NCBI RefSeq assembly: GCF_030445035.2
Contig: NC_080699.1
Span: 2,790,001 to 2,854,000 of the forward strand
Reading direction: 5' to 3'
Source of the DNA: Dasypus novemcinctus
Lineage: Eukaryota > Chordata > Mammalia > Cingulata > Dasypodidae
Length of the DNA: 64,000 nt
The position numbers and the translations under genes are program-made. Under the pieces are notes generated by a model. It saw only the letters and a program-made list of their open reading frames with translations, made no database searches and was not told where the DNA came from. This document shows, piece by piece, positions 30,960-43,597 of the stretch. Every line of letters begins with the position of its first letter. The stretch's first letter is position 1.

Positions 30960-32300
30960 TCCTGAAACATAGTGTAGAGAGAGAGAGGGGCCTGCTTGGG
31001 GCATTAATATTGCATTTCAAGGGGCAGATGGAGTGGTCTGAGCTAGAATGGTGACTCCGAAATGAAAAGGGATAGAAGGCTGTGGGGAGCGTTTCAGCTC
31101 GCCGTGGGGGTTTGCTGGTTGAGAAAGAGGGCGGAGGAGGCTTAGAACCTGCGACAGCCTCGGGCAGAGGAGTGGGAGGCCAAGCTGGTTCGGGTTAGGG
31201 CCTGTGTTCGGGTGGGATGCTGGCAACGTCCTTTTTCATCGGGTTCTGGAGCTCAGCGGAGAGATGGTCAACGCAGTCAGCGGAGAGATGGTCAACGCAG
31301 AGGTGTGACGGCGAGTGAGCCGGTGGGACGAGGTGCTGCGCAAACACGACCAAGACCGGGATTTTGGACGTGGCTGTTTTGAGGAACAGGAGCAGAGCCA
31401 GCTGCGTCTGATGCCATCCTCAGCAAGCCCAGACGTCAGCGCCACGGGGCTCGGCGCCCAGGGGCTGGCCTCCCCGGGTACACGGAGGAGAGCTCTCCTC
31501 GCGCCGGCCGCTCTCAGCACTCGGGCCTGGAAATTGACTAGCATTTTGCTCATACCACCCTTAGAGTGCAAAGAGTTTCCCCTCTCCTTTGCACTTTGCT
31601 GGGAGTGCTGCAGTGGCTACAGGTAAAGGTGCAGTCCACACTTAATGAGCGCTAGTGAGGCCATTGACACGAGCAAGGACAGTGTCCAGGGAGGTGGAGA
31701 GGCTGAAGAGGACGAAGCCCTCGAGCTGGGTGGACACTGGTGACCCGAGACCCCTGCATCCACCACAGGGGGGAGATGGAGAGGGCAGCCCGCTGCTTGG
31801 GGGCGCCTGTGTCACTTGAGCCCCTTCCAGTGCTGGGAGCTGGTCTGAGGCGCTTGCCTACCTGTGTCTTGGCAGCTGTGTGCCAGGGTGTCGTGGGCAG
31901 GGACGGCGCTCCATGCCCCGAGCACACTCCCCCCGGCCAGCCGGGCGGCACCGGCTCAAAGGCCAGGCTGCCGTGCGGCGCTCAGGGCTCCCCTCACCTG
32001 GGGGCGCACGTCTGGGGGCCTGGCACCCTGGAAAGGGCGCACACCTTAAGACGAATGCACAGCGTGAAGGGCAGGCGACAGACGAAAACTCTGGATCAGG
32101 GAAAGCCGGGGTGGGGACAGCTAGTGGCCGGTGGCCTTAGAGCGCCTTGGGGGAGCCCCCGGAGGGCACGTGCCCGTGCCTGGCTCGCCCCCGGGCCACT
32201 CCTTTATCACAGTCCCTGGGGCCGCATTTGAAGCAGCAGTGCTCAGAGATAAAGCCCACCTTCTGGTGCAAATCCAGGGCCTCAGGTTTTACAAGTCACA
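30960..32300. other. GC- and CpG-rich intergenic segment of unknown origin
   Basis: About 1.3 kb clearly richer in G, C and CpG than its surroundings, including a 22-23 bp direct duplication (CAGCGGAGAGATGGTCAACG twice at 31254..31300). Many overlapping ORFs are open in both strands, as expected from composition, but none resembles a family I know. It could be an old CpG-rich repeat, an orphan CpG island or part of a non-coding transcript. Confidence 0.4.
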
Positions 32301-32789
32301 GGCGGGTAGACCAGACGTAATTTTTTTTTTTCTTTTTTGAAATACGATTCCCTCCAGTACTTAGTAGACCTATGATCTAGTTGAGGCTAGTCAATTCCAC
32401 ATGCCAGTCAGCACACCGGAGTAGGTCCTGGATTCGGTGTCAAGCTGTGCTGCCTCGTTGCTTTTTAACCCTCTTTCAATTTAATGGAGTTTACCCAGAG
32501 GACATCTGAAAAGCTACATGCGGTAGGAAGAGTCAAGTGTTGAGCTGATCTTTGCTGCAGATCTGTATCACTTTGTTTACTGGAAAGTCTTACCAGGTTT
32601 TTCTTTTTTCAGTCTTATTTCCTCCCCACTGTTTGTAACCTAGAGAAATTTGTTTAAAGCCCCACAACTGTTGAACTTTCTCCAAGCCCTTTTATGTCTG
32701 TCTGTAACTATTTCCTGAGCTCTTCTCTTTCATGAAATATTTATTAAGCACAGCAAAGAACAACTAACATCAATTTTCTGGCTCTTTTC

Positions 32790-33010
32790 AGCCGCTTCCT
32801 CTAGAGTAGCTCTCGGCAACCCCAGCACTCCTGGTACTTGGGGCCAGGGGCTCTTCGTCGTGGGTGAGGGGCTGCGCCGTGCTCTGTGGCTGTTTAGCAG
32901 CACCCCTGGCTCCACACCTCAGGGGCCGGGAGCATCCCCTCCAGCCGTGGCAACCAAAAAACGTCTCCAGACACGGCCAGATATCCCCTGGGTGAGACCC
33001 CTGCTCCAGC
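32790..33010 (-). repeat. MER20-like hAT-Charlie DNA transposon remnant
   Basis: Contains 'ggtacttggggccaggggctcttcgtcgtggg', 'tgtttagcagcacccctggc', 'ccgtggcaaccaaaaaacgtctccagacac' and 'atcccctgg', the order seen in this mammalian element. Diverged, with end repeats not clearly preserved. Confidence 0.6.
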
Positions 33011-36000
33011 CCGGCAAGCTCACAGGTGCTTTGCTTTCCACCTTATTGGAGGTGGTATTTGCAAAATGTTTCCTTATCTCTCCTCCATCTTCCAGCCTCT
33101 CAGAGTTCTTTCCTGGAGGCCTGCTTCTAGGTCATGAAGGTAATTTTAGGATCTTGTCACAGCAGCACCCACTCCACTGTACCAGTCTCTGTGCTGATCC
33201 GCGTGGCGCTGGCTGGTGAATAAGCCTGCACACTTTAGTTTCAACCGAGAGCCGTTTCCTCTTGTCTCAGGATCTCAGCAGTCTTGTGAGGGCATAACCC
33301 GTGGGCAGGGCACAGCGGCCCCTCAGGCGGTGACTTGGAGCCAGGCTCCTCTGCCTTAGGGCTTGTCGTCTGCATCCTGCCGGCAGATAGGAAAAGAGGG
33401 AGGGAGGGGGCACGCTTTCCCCACACTTCCTTCTCTGAAGTTCACAGTTCAGTTGGTGAAAATAATCACCTGCCCCACCTCCATAAAAAGGGGCTGGAGA
33501 ATCACCAGGGAGTGATTCTCTCCAGCTGCACCTCTATAGTCTGGAAGGGAGGGGTGGTCACAAACTTTGGATAGTTAGCATTTTCCAAGACAAGATAGGT
33601 ATTTTAGGGACAAGGCAAGGGTCAGTAGCATGCATTTGTGTTATCTTGCGTGGCTTTCTGAATCAATGGAAACAAAAAGAGAATTCTAAAAAATGAGTGG
33701 TAACAGTGAGGACACGGTATTCTTGAAGGTTACTTTGAAAATATGATGGTGTTGGTGTGACTGCCAGGTCTGGGGAGCAGTCACCTCTGTTTGGTCTCTC
33801 CGTCTGCAGGACACACGCCCTCCCAGCAGCCCTCAGGCTGAGCTGCATCTGGCCCCAGTGGGACCCCTGGATCCTCACGTGTTACGACGACAACAAGGAG
33901 AGACCCTGAGTGTGTGTGTCTGGCATTGTAAAAATTGGCACAAGTAACAAGGAATTGTGAGTGTGTGTATGAGGGAAAATGTAAAACTTCCCTCCTTTAT
34001 AACAGACTCTGTTTGACCAGGCTCATTTGTTGCATGAGGCATGTGAAGAAAAATCCTTGTCACGGAAATGTTGGATGAGGGCCCCATGGCAACCGAATGT
34101 AAGACTCTGCTTTTGATCATACAACTAAGTACCACAATTATTTTCTGTTTTCATATGACTATTTAGGACTAGTCAATTTTTATTCTGTATTTTACAGATA
34201 TTTTAAATAAAATAAAATTGAATGTAGTATGGAAAAATCAGCAATCCTTGGATTATTTTTTTAAGCTATATTTTTACCTTAGTAGAATCTCCTTTTTTCT
34301 AGTCTTAATGGAAAAATATTATCTCATATATTAAGTAATAAGATACCTATTAGATGATTGCTTATTCCCTTTAATTCAAATGTTTGGCTAGTTCCTTTGA
34401 TGTGACTATGTAATTTTGGCATTCATTCATTCATCTCAAATATTTATTTTCCTACAAATAAATACCTATTCAATAATCAACATTTAAAAAATATCATCCT
34501 GAATTTCTTCTTCAGATCTGTGTGTCTGATCAAGGACCTATGTGTAAATATGTGGATGTTTTCTAAGCTAGAAACACAAGTCTCAAACTCTGGGTTGCTG
34601 TAGTACTTCAGAGACCACTGAGTCACTAACTATGTTGAAGAGAGATACTCAGCAAGACTGATGATATTTTGATAGGTTTTAGCATACTAATTGGTTCTTA
34701 AGATCCAGAATTATTTTGAGGTCATCTTTAGAAATTGCTTGTAGTATGTAATATTTATTCACTAATTTCTGTAAATAGGTGATACAAATAATCTGGGCTT
34801 TACATCTGTTTTGTGAAAACACATTCCAGACATTTACACAAATCCCTATTTTATATTGCCTAGAGTTATTTTGCTGGCTTTAAAAAAGGGAAGAAAACCT
34901 CAAAGGCAAATAATTGAAGATAATTAAAGAAAAAGCTCAATAATGATTATATCTTAATAAAATATCTAATATAGGAGTTTTATCTTAAAAGAGTTTTGAT
35001 GAAATATCTCTCCCTAGGTAATGAATATTCTGTTGAGTTGCAAAGATGCTTGGTCTTTAATGAGTGTTTTCCATTTTCACAATCATGGTTGATTGTTTAA
35101 CATTAATCACATATCCTACAGCTTGTCAGAGTGGCCTTCTAATCAGGCCATTGCCATTATCCTTGCTTAAATAACTGGATTGTATAAATTTAGCCTAATT
35201 AAAATTAAGCTAAACCTAGTTTGGGTTGATAAAGAGTCCTGTAGGTATTCTAAAGTGGAAATTTACTTTCCAGGGATTCAACATATTTCTTACTGATTTG
35301 TGGTAATATAGAAAGTTATATAATATTTTTTAAAAGCTTCAAAACAAAAATAGGCACAAGGAACATTTATTTTTTATTTACCAGAATAGTACCCCTTATT
35401 CTAATTTTTAGCTCTTAATAGGTTAAAAAATCCAAGCATGAATGACTGTGATAAATGCCATTGTTTAACAAAATAAAGAGTACTAAAGATAACTGTTTGG
35501 TGCTATTCTTTTGTCCAGACTTGCCCAACTGTAACTGCGTGGAGTAGGGAAGAATTGTTGTGACGGCCAGTGTTAAAAGGCTGTGAGCGGTTTACTGTCA
35601 TTCAGTGGTTAGTTCAGTGGGCAGCATTAATAACAATGTAGCATTCAGTGACTACTTACTGAGGACTCATATCCCAGACACTGTTCTAGGCTCTTGGAAT
35701 TCAGCAGCCGGTAGCTCTCTATAGCTCTTAGCATATAATAACAAATAAATATATTTATCCCTCCCCCCTTGCCCCTTCAGATCTCTCTTACCTGTTCCTT
35801 CAAGCATTCTTAACTTTTACAAGTCTTAGATTTGTATACCTGGAAAGGATTTTCAACCACAGTTGAAGTTTTTCTTGTCTTGATACTTCGAGAACTTACT
35901 GAAATGTTTCTGTCCCCCTTTAGAGATGTGTTAAAATTGAGATTATATGAGCATTGTGTAGTTACTGCATGGAAGAAAAAATGTCCTCTGATTTGGTGTG

Positions 36001-37008
36001 TGAATAAAAGGGTTAAGCCACGTATCATATAATAAGCAAAGAGAGCTTAAAACATTGAAAAAGAAGAATGCCAGAGCCTGACTGTACGTATTGGTTCAAA
36101 ACATGGTAAATATCTGAGGTTGCAAATGCAGACTCTGTAATTCCTCCTTTCAGCCACTAACACTATTTGTTCACTCTCCCATTCTTTCATTTTTATGATG
36201 ATTTTTTAAAATCTTAAATTTCACATTTACAACACAGTCTTTGAATTTTTTCTATCAAACATTTTTTATATTACAGGACTGTTTCGCCCTTCCTAGGAAA
36301 TAGACTGTGATACAAACTCTGATTTTCACATGACACAAATAAATGTCAACTTCAATTTTATGACAAGTGTTATGGACATAATCATGAAACCTCCTCTTTA
36401 CCTAACTAACAGGGTAGAATGGTTTCTTGAGAGACGTAAACCCTTACAGCATCCACTAGGGTAGATTCTCATATTTGAGCTTATAAGTAAAATTCTAATG
36501 GAGGTTTTCAGATTCTGGATCCAGTTAATTTTTTTAGTCAGAACTGAGTTAAAGAATTTGTACATAAGTCTATAATTATCCTTTTGATCAATGTAGTCCA
36601 AGAGAAAGAAGTACAAAGAATACCATCCAGTTTATTGAATGGCCCTAGATAAAAACTGGAAATCACTGGCAAGAACTAAGGGATGAGTTGCTGTACAATG
36701 CACATGAGATACATCCATTCATTCATTCATTCATTTGGCAAACCCTTGAAAAAAATATACTCATATGGCTAGATAGGATGGGGCACGTTAAGATAAATAA
36801 GATATAATCCCTGTCGAGAAACTTAGGCTTGAGACAGCATCATCAATGTTAAGAACATGCTTTCTAGAGTTTTCCACATCCAACAATAGGAATTGGGCCC
36901 TGCAGATACTGAAAAGTTCTTGTAATAGGTAAATTCCTTTGGTGATGAAACTACCTAGATTGACACACCAAATATTTAGTTCTGTTTGAAACTAAGCAAT
37001 GCTGTATT
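33011..37008. other. Intergenic AT-rich sequence with no gene recognised
   Basis: Low-complexity AT-rich DNA with short (CATT)n tracts at about 34420 and 36717..36736 and a decayed repeat near 35630..35700 ('actgttctaggctcttgg'). No splice-linked exons, RNA genes or long ORFs are supported. Confidence 0.5.
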
Positions 37009-37020
37009 AAAACTCAGTTA

Positions 37021-37422
37021 AGGAAGTGGACTTGGCCCAGTGGTGAGGGCGTCCGTCTACCACACGGGAGGTCCACGGTTCAAACCCCGGGCCTCCTTGA
37101 CCCGTGTGGAGCTGGCCCACGCGCAGTGCTGATGTGTGCCAGGAGTGCCCTGCCACGCAGGGGTGTCCCCCGCGTAGGGGAGCCCCACGCGCAAGGAGTG
37201 CGCCCTGTAAGGAGAACCGCCCAGCGTGAAAGAAAGTGCAGCCTGCCCAGGAAAAGGCGCCGCACACATGGAGAGCTGACACAACACACAACAAGATGAC
37301 GCAACAAAAAAGATGACGGAGCCACTGATAAGGATAGAAGTGGTCAAAGAAGAACACGCAGCAAATGGACACAGAAAGCAGACAACTGGGGGGAAGGGAA
37401 AGGGGAGAGAAATCTCTAAAAA
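37021..37422 (+). repeat. Long DAS-type SINE with perfect target-site duplication
   Basis: Same family and orientation as the copy at 10455, 402 bp, flanked by AAAACTCAGTTA (37009..37020 and 37423..37434). The close similarity of the two copies indicates recent amplification of this subfamily. Confidence 0.94.
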
Positions 37423-37434
37423 AAAACTCAGTTA

Positions 37435-38580
37435 ATTTCCCATGGTTACTCTGAATAATAGCCATTAAAAAGTATTACAAAATTTGAAAACTGTGATATG
37501 ATTACTTAAAAAATTTCATTATTTCATGAATTTCATAAGGTAATTTAATTCTGCTTTAGATCAGAATATAAAAACTCAATCAACATGCAGCCAAGTTCCT
37601 TGTAAAAATTTTTCAGAGAAACCCAGTTAAAATTCTCCCTAACTGATGTGATGAGTGAAGAGATCTCCTGTGCCCCAGGTATGCAGAGAACAAAATAGGG
37701 AGCCTCTTTTTATGTCAAGTGCAAGGCATCTGGGGAATGAGAAAATCCAAAGATTGTATGTGTGTGTGGGCATGTAACACACACAACTTGTAAAATGTTC
37801 TCCTGTTTTCTAATTCAGTACAATAAAAGCAGCTTATTTTTTAAAAAAGCAAACATTTAGTTAATATTAGGGAAAGAAATAGAGGGGTAGAGGAAAAAAA
37901 GGTAAAGCAAAGGCAGAAGTGGAGAGATGTATTTTTTAGCGTGTTTATGCACTACCAGATACCTTTGCTGTATTAAGATTTTTTGAAAATGGGGAGAAAA
38001 GCAGTCAGGAAAAATAGTAACAGAAAAGATGGTGCACAGACATGTCTGCAAGACAGATGCACATTCAGTTGATACTTGGGTTGCAACCGGGAAGTAGACA
38101 GCATTTAATGGGAGATGACTTCAGTGGCACACACAGAATCACTGACAGAGAGGCATAGAGAGTGACAGAAAAGACAGGAAACACCTAGAGATGAAAAAGA
38201 CACAAAGCTGCACGCAAAAGACAGGGGCTGACAGCCGCAGAGAGGCAGAGACAACTCATACTGCACTGGCAAATTTCATGGTGGAAAGCACCGGTACTGT
38301 TGTACCTTAGTTTGGAGGCATGGATAACCTTGAATCTTAATTTTTGACTAAGAACGCCCAAGTACCATCTGTGAAGTGTCAAATGGGTTAAAAGGACATT
38401 TGATGTGGAGTACTACCCCCATCTTGTGGTCTTTCAGAATATTGACTCTGCTTTTTAACGGTGTTTTTCAGTGCATGGCTCTAGGTAAAAATACACCTAA
38501 CATTTATTCACAGGCACTAAGGAGAGTATTCACAGAGAAAACTAGATCTACAGTTCCTTAACCCAGACAATTTTTCATAA
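37435..38580. other. Intergenic AT-rich sequence, nothing recognised
   Basis: Between two DAS SINEs. I see only a purine-rich stretch around 38110..38230 and no coding or repeat family match. Confidence 0.4.
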
Positions 38581-38595
38581 AAATTAAACTACTTT

Positions 38596-38801
38596 GGGGA
38601 GCGAATGCGGCTCAAGCAGTTGAGCAACTCCTTCCCACACGGGAGGTCCCAGCTCCGGTCCCCCAGTGCCTCCTAAAAACAAAAAACGAACATCAAGCAA
38701 ACGAATGCAGAAACCAACTCAGGGGGGCCGGTGTGGCTCAGTGGTTGAGCGCTGGCTTCTCCTGGGGTCAACATCCAGCCCTAGTACATTAAAAAAAAAA
38801 A
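38596..38801 (+). repeat. DAS-type SINE, dimeric, with target-site duplication
   Basis: Two tRNA-like monomers separated by an A-rich linker, ending in an A run. Flanking copies of AAATTAAACTACTT (38581..38594) and AAATTAAACCACTT (38802..38815) differ at one base and are the target-site duplication. Confidence 0.9.
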
Positions 38802-38948
38802 AAATTAAACCACTTGGAGAGTGTGCTGATTATTTAAACCTTGCTTGTTCAGTGCTCTCCTTAGCTTCATTAGAGCAAGAGCCAAGAGATGATGTACATT
38901 TTTTTCTTAAATTTATTGCCTACAGGTTTCATCTTCTAAAATGACATT

Positions 38949-39430
38949 TTTTAAATGTTTATTTTCATTGTCACAATTTCTTTTTTTTCTCTATTTTTAA
39001 AAAAATGTTACATTAAAAAAACATAAGAGGTCCCCACATACCCCTCACCCCTTTCACCCCACTCCTCCCACATCAACAACCTCTTTCATCATCATGGCAC
39101 ATTCATTGCATTTGGTGAATATATTTTGGAGCACTGCAGCACCACGTGGATAGTGGTTTACATTGTAGTTTACACTCTCCCCAGTCCACCCAGTGGGCCC
39201 TGGCAGGACACACAATGTCCAGCATCTGTCCCTGCAGTACCATCCAGGACAACTCCAAGTCCTGAAAATGCCCCCCCCCCCCCATCACATCTCTTCTTCC
39301 CTCTCCCTACCCTCAGCAGCAACCGTGGCCACTTTCTCCACATCAATGTGGAGTGGACATAACCATCCCAGGGTCCACAGGATGGAGAAATAGAGTCTGA
39401 ATTAGAGTGGACTTACTGATTTTCTACTAT
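38949..39430 (-). repeat. L1 3' UTR, minus strand (xenarthran L1 type)
   Basis: On the plus strand it begins T-rich (reverse of the poly(A) tail), then 'aatgttacattaaaaaaacataagaggtcccc', 'tcatggcacattcattgcatttgg', 'gtagtttacac' and 'gaaaatgcccc'. The same text recurs at 2420, 46743, 48789 and 63235; at 46743 it is joined to L1 ORF2 sequence, which identifies it as an L1 3' UTR. It includes a 14-15 base poly(C) run at about 39271..39284. Confidence 0.75.
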
Positions 39431-40441
39431 GGAACTATCATGATTAATAACAGAAGAACAAACACCTATTTTTAATCTTTTTCATATAAAAGAGATCTTA
39501 CAAATCTATAAGAAAATACCAAATGCATGAGAATAGGAAAGGTATCTCTAATTTGGAAAAAATCACAGAGAAAAGAAAGAGGGACAAAAGACATCATTAG
39601 GCAATTCATAAAATAAGTCAATAAGTCAAACAATTGGTCTACAACATTAAAAAGCTCAACTGCAAGTAATCAAAGATTGAATGTTATATGAAAATGTATG
39701 AAATGAGGAAAAAATTAAAGAGCGAGAGTCCCTATTTTTACCTCTCAAATTAGAAAGCAGTTAGTATGCTTTATTGGCAAGGGCACTGAAATGAAAGGAG
39801 AGTAAACTGGATGAAACTTCCTTGAAGTCATTTTAGCATTTGTGTTTTCGTTAGAAAGTTGCATAATTTTTCAATCTAATAATTCTGCATTTGAGAAATT
39901 TATTCTAAAGAAAGAATCATGGGTATATATAAAGATTTTAGTACAAAGATATTTCTTACAATAGCACAAAATAACAACCTAAATGCTTAACAATATAGGA
40001 CTGGTTATATAAATAAATTTTGACTTACTATGCAACTATTAAATTATCTTGTAAAAGATGTTTAATAGCATAGAAAAAAAACTTATTTTGTCATGAAGAA
40101 ACGAGTCACAAAAGGCATGTAATTCTTATTTCTTCTGTTTAAAAAATGCATATATTCCCTAAAACAATGGGAGGAAGGATTTATAAGATGCCTGCAGTAG
40201 TTATATTTAGGCGTCAGATTTATCATGCTCTTTATTTTGCATAGATACATTTTCTAATTTTTAAAAATACACATTATTAATTTTGTAAGAAAAGGAAACA
40301 TACAATTATTTTTAAAGTATTGTCATAAGAGCATCTTATAAAATCGACCAAGAATGTGTCAGGTTTAAGAATCCTTATAGCAGGGTCCCTGAGCCAAGTC
40401 TAAGGGAATACTGAAAATGCTCGGCAGAAAAGCTCAGGAAC
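39431..40441. other. Intergenic AT-rich sequence, probably old L1-related
   Basis: AT-rich with text such as 'aataacaacctaaatgcttaacaatataggactgg', which resembles old L1 ORF2 3' sequence (plus orientation, about 39890..40070). Not otherwise classifiable. Confidence 0.4.
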
Positions 40442-41050
40442 TGTGGCAGATTGATATTATTTATGAATTCCAAAAGAAGGTATCAATTCTGTTTGTAAAC
40501 TGGTCCGTTCCTCTGGGAGTGATACCCTTTGACTGTATCACATTCAAAGGTTTTGCGTTTACTCGACTATGTGAAGATTAGAGCTTTGATTCCAGCACGT
40601 TTTCAGGACGTGAGGACTGAGCCCCACCCCCTTCGTGGGCTGTATACATGGACACTCCCTCAAGGAGAACATCGAAAGAGATACATGAGAGAAGAGAAGG
40701 GAGCTCCATAGGCGCAAAGAGGAGCCTGCGTCTGGGAAGAGCGATGAGCCTCTCGCCTGATAGTTGACAGCTGAAGAGAACAGAGCAGCCGAGCCCTGCA
40801 CAGCTACGGCTGGGATCAGGAGAAACTGGACCCGGAGACCTGAGAGGGAAGAGGCAGGCTGGGCCCTCGCAGACGTCAGCGCCGTCTTGCTTCAACACGT
40901 GGCAACAGCTTGGGTGAGGAAGTACCTCCATGGTGCCTCGAGTTGGACTTTTCACGGCCTTGTGACTGTGAGCTTCTACCCAATAAACGCCCTTGGTAAA
41001 AGCCCACAGATGTCTGGCACTTCGCGCAGCTCCCCTCAGGCACCATCTGC
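40442..41050 (+). repeat. LTR-like element, ERVL/MaLR-type solo LTR (family 1)
   Basis: Begins TGTGGCAGATTGATATTATT and shares blocks with the copies at 26992 and 46112 ('agagcagccgagccctg', 'cagacgtcagcgccg', 'cttcaacacgtggcaac', 'ccttgtgactgtgagcttct'). The 3' end is decayed (corresponding to '...gcatcagcaccc...'). No internal retroviral genes. Confidence 0.65.
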
Positions 41051-41106
41051 GAAGGAGAAAGGCACTGGTTTCTGAAGCCGGCTGTGGAGAAGCAGGCCGG
41101 AGCCGG

Positions 41107-41216
41107 CCTCTGCTGGCGCCTCAGCGCTGGGCTGCACAGGCCTCTGCTGTCACCTCAGCGCTGGGCTGCACAGGCCTCTGCTGTCACCTCAGCGCTGGGC
41201 TGCACAGGCCTCTGCG
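41107..41216. repeat. 34-bp tandem repeat, three copies
   Basis: CCTCTGCTGTCACCTCAGCG then CTGGGCTGCACAGG repeated at 41107, 41141 and 41175, followed by a partial unit. The copies are almost identical, so the expansion is recent. Confidence 0.93.
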
Positions 41217-42354
41217 GTGGGCAAAGCTTCCTGTTGGCAGACGCTGCTCTTTGGAGGGGGAGGCCCCGTGGCTTTGGCGTCTGCAGGAGCGGAAGGTGGT
41301 TTTAAGGCCTCTGGGAGTCTGCAGGGCCTGAGGACTGAGCAGGACGGCGTGTCGGAGCCGCACACCCCTCTTCTGGAGCAGGGGGCTCGGGCGTGGGGCC
41401 CATTTCCTGCAGAGCGCTCTTTCTTCTGGGAAAGCCACCTGTGTGCTCATGCCAGTGCACAACACAACACCATGAGGAAAAGAACGCTTAGAAAGTGGTA
41501 AATAACCTTTGCTAAGGGCTGAATGACTCTAGGAGAGGGTAAGAATGTTTCTCCCCCAGCAGCCAGAGCTGCTGCTCTGCACGCTGTGCCTCCTCGGGAG
41601 AAGGACGTCCTCTGAAGGCGGGTTCAGTTGTGGGGGCTGGGGAGCCGCGCCCACTGTCCCTCCTCTGCTCGCTTAGTGTAGGCCTCTCTTCATATTGGAG
41701 TGGCTCTCAGAGGGCGGTCGTTGGGACAGGAGGCCACAGGCTCGGCCTGCAGGCCTGGCAGGAGCAGAGTGGGACGGCGCCGGCTCCTGGACGCCGGCCC
41801 TGGGCCTGGGCGGCTGTGCGTGGAGAAGCGCCGGCACGTGGGGCTCCGGCGGGCCACTGGGCCCCGTGTGTACCTGAGCTGTCGTTGGGAGAGTTGAGGT
41901 GGGATCACCCCCTGCGGAGGGTGCCAGTGGAGCTTCCCCCGAAAGGGGTGGGTGCCCCCTTGTCAGAGCGGGAAGAGCAAATGAGGGCCAAGACGCAATC
42001 TCAGGGTCTGCGAGGAGGAGACCGCCTGCTTTGAGACCCTCTGGGGTCTTCTCAAGATGCTCTTGGGGCCACTTCCAGAGGTGGGGAGGGGGCTCGTTGT
42101 TCTTGCCACAAGAGGCGGACTAGGAGCTACCTGGGCAGGCACCTGGAAAGGCCCAGGAGGATGTTCCAGGAAGAGCTGCCACCCCCAGGAGCCCTGGGAA
42201 CTGGTTCAGTGATGGATTCCCTGCCCCATTCGCGCCCTCGGTAACGTGAGATGCAGACCCTGGTCTCTGGTGATGCAGAGAATTACCCACAAGCTGAAGC
42301 CGTGGCGGGCTGCAGTTTTCAGGGGCAGGAGAGGGCAATTCTGCGTGTGCCTCT
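41217..42354. other. GC-rich intergenic stretch, no gene recognised
   Basis: Moderately GC-rich with several overlapping ORFs, the longest 134 codons (41630..42034). None has a recognisable domain, and the open frames fit the composition. No splice structure can be supported. Confidence 0.4.
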
Positions 42355-42450
42355 CCTCCAGAAGGTCCGATTTAGTTGGACTAGAGCGTGCCTGGGGCGT
42401 TGGGAATTTTTAAAGCGCCTCAGGTGACTCTAATATGCTTAAAAGGGGCT
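42355..42450 (-). repeat. MER5-like hAT-Charlie remnant
   Basis: Contains 'ctccagaaggtccgatttagttgg', 'gcctggggcgttgggaatttttaaagc' and 'ctcaggtgactctaat', typical of the 3' half of MER5A elements. Short and decayed. Confidence 0.55.
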
Positions 42451-42677
42451 GCTTTAGATGCCCACGTGGGAGGGGCAGGGCAGCAGCTCCAGAGTGATCG
42501 AGTCTTACAGAATTGTTGGCAGTGGGGGCACATGTAGGGGTCCCTGGTGGAGGGTGAGTTGAAGTCCATACTTCAGGAAAAGCACGGCTTCCGGTGGAGG
42601 CAGTTTCAAGGCGAAGTCCTGACATGCTGCTGTTAAGCAAGGATGGGCGACTATGGCTCTGGACTTTGAGGTTACGT

Positions 42678-42853
42678 TAGGGCTTCTTTTTGTCCTGCAG
42701 ACCCCTTTGCCAGTCAGGTGAAAACCATGGACCCCTTACTAAGTCCACACTATACTTGTGTTATTTAATATATGTATCACAGCTGCATATCCCCACAAGA
42801 ATGATTTTTTGAATTTCAATTCAAGCTTATATACCTCTTGTTAAGAACCCCTC
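42678..42853 (-). mobile_element. Non-autonomous hAT element (MITE), copy 1
   Basis: A 176-bp element whose interior ('ttgccagtcaggtgaaaaccatgg', 'ttactaagtccacac') is the reverse complement of the end of the element at 43598..44183. Ends read TAGGGCTTC...GAACCCCTC, decayed from CAGGG(G)TTCTTAAC inverted repeats, and are bordered by GGTTACGT / GGTTACAA, a decayed 8-bp duplication. It is far too short to encode a transposase. Confidence 0.8.
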
Positions 42854-43597
42854 GGTTACAAAATATTTCCTAGGACGAACAGTTTTAAGATAGAAATATT
42901 TAAGTTCTGGGAGGCTAATATCACATGATGTAAGAAGTATTCATGAGGATATTTGATAGCTATTAAAATATTCCCAATATTTGTGATCTATGAAAGACAA
43001 AGAAAACTATATATGTTCAAGCAGAATTTAACCTTTTTTGGCACAACTTTGTTAAGCCATTGGTCTATTAGGTACAGAGTTATGTAGAAGAGTTGCACGC
43101 ACAAATTGTACTAATTTTTCAGAATTCTTGTCTTTTATGTGGATGGTGGAAATTTTTAACCTCTCTAGAGCTAGTTGATATTATCTAACCAGTAATAGCA
43201 TTTAAGATAAATATTTCCATTTGAAGCCAAACACTAGCAGTGAATCAAACAATTGCATATGAAATTTGTAGCAACTTACAGGAACTGCGTGATGAAATCT
43301 GCCAGAAGTGCAGATTTACTGAGGAAATTGGGTTGTACAGGATATTAACTTTTAGAAGTAAAGGTAACTACTTCTACAAGCAAGTCTAGTGACTGTCATC
43401 TCGTATAATAATTTGGCAAACTTAAACATTACATTTGTATATGGAGAAAAGGGAAATGTGATTAATGTAAAGTTGAAAAATATCCCGTCTGTGATCTGCC
43501 CCTTCACGCTAAGGACTGGCCTCACGGCTGCTTAAGCCCAGCCTGCAGATTCAGGCACATTCCAGGTCTCATTAGTTGGAGTTAAGGAGCTCTAGAC

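Noticed and set aside
41630-42034. 134-codon GC-rich intergenic frame
   Set aside because: No domain, no splice context, and overlapping frames are equally open.
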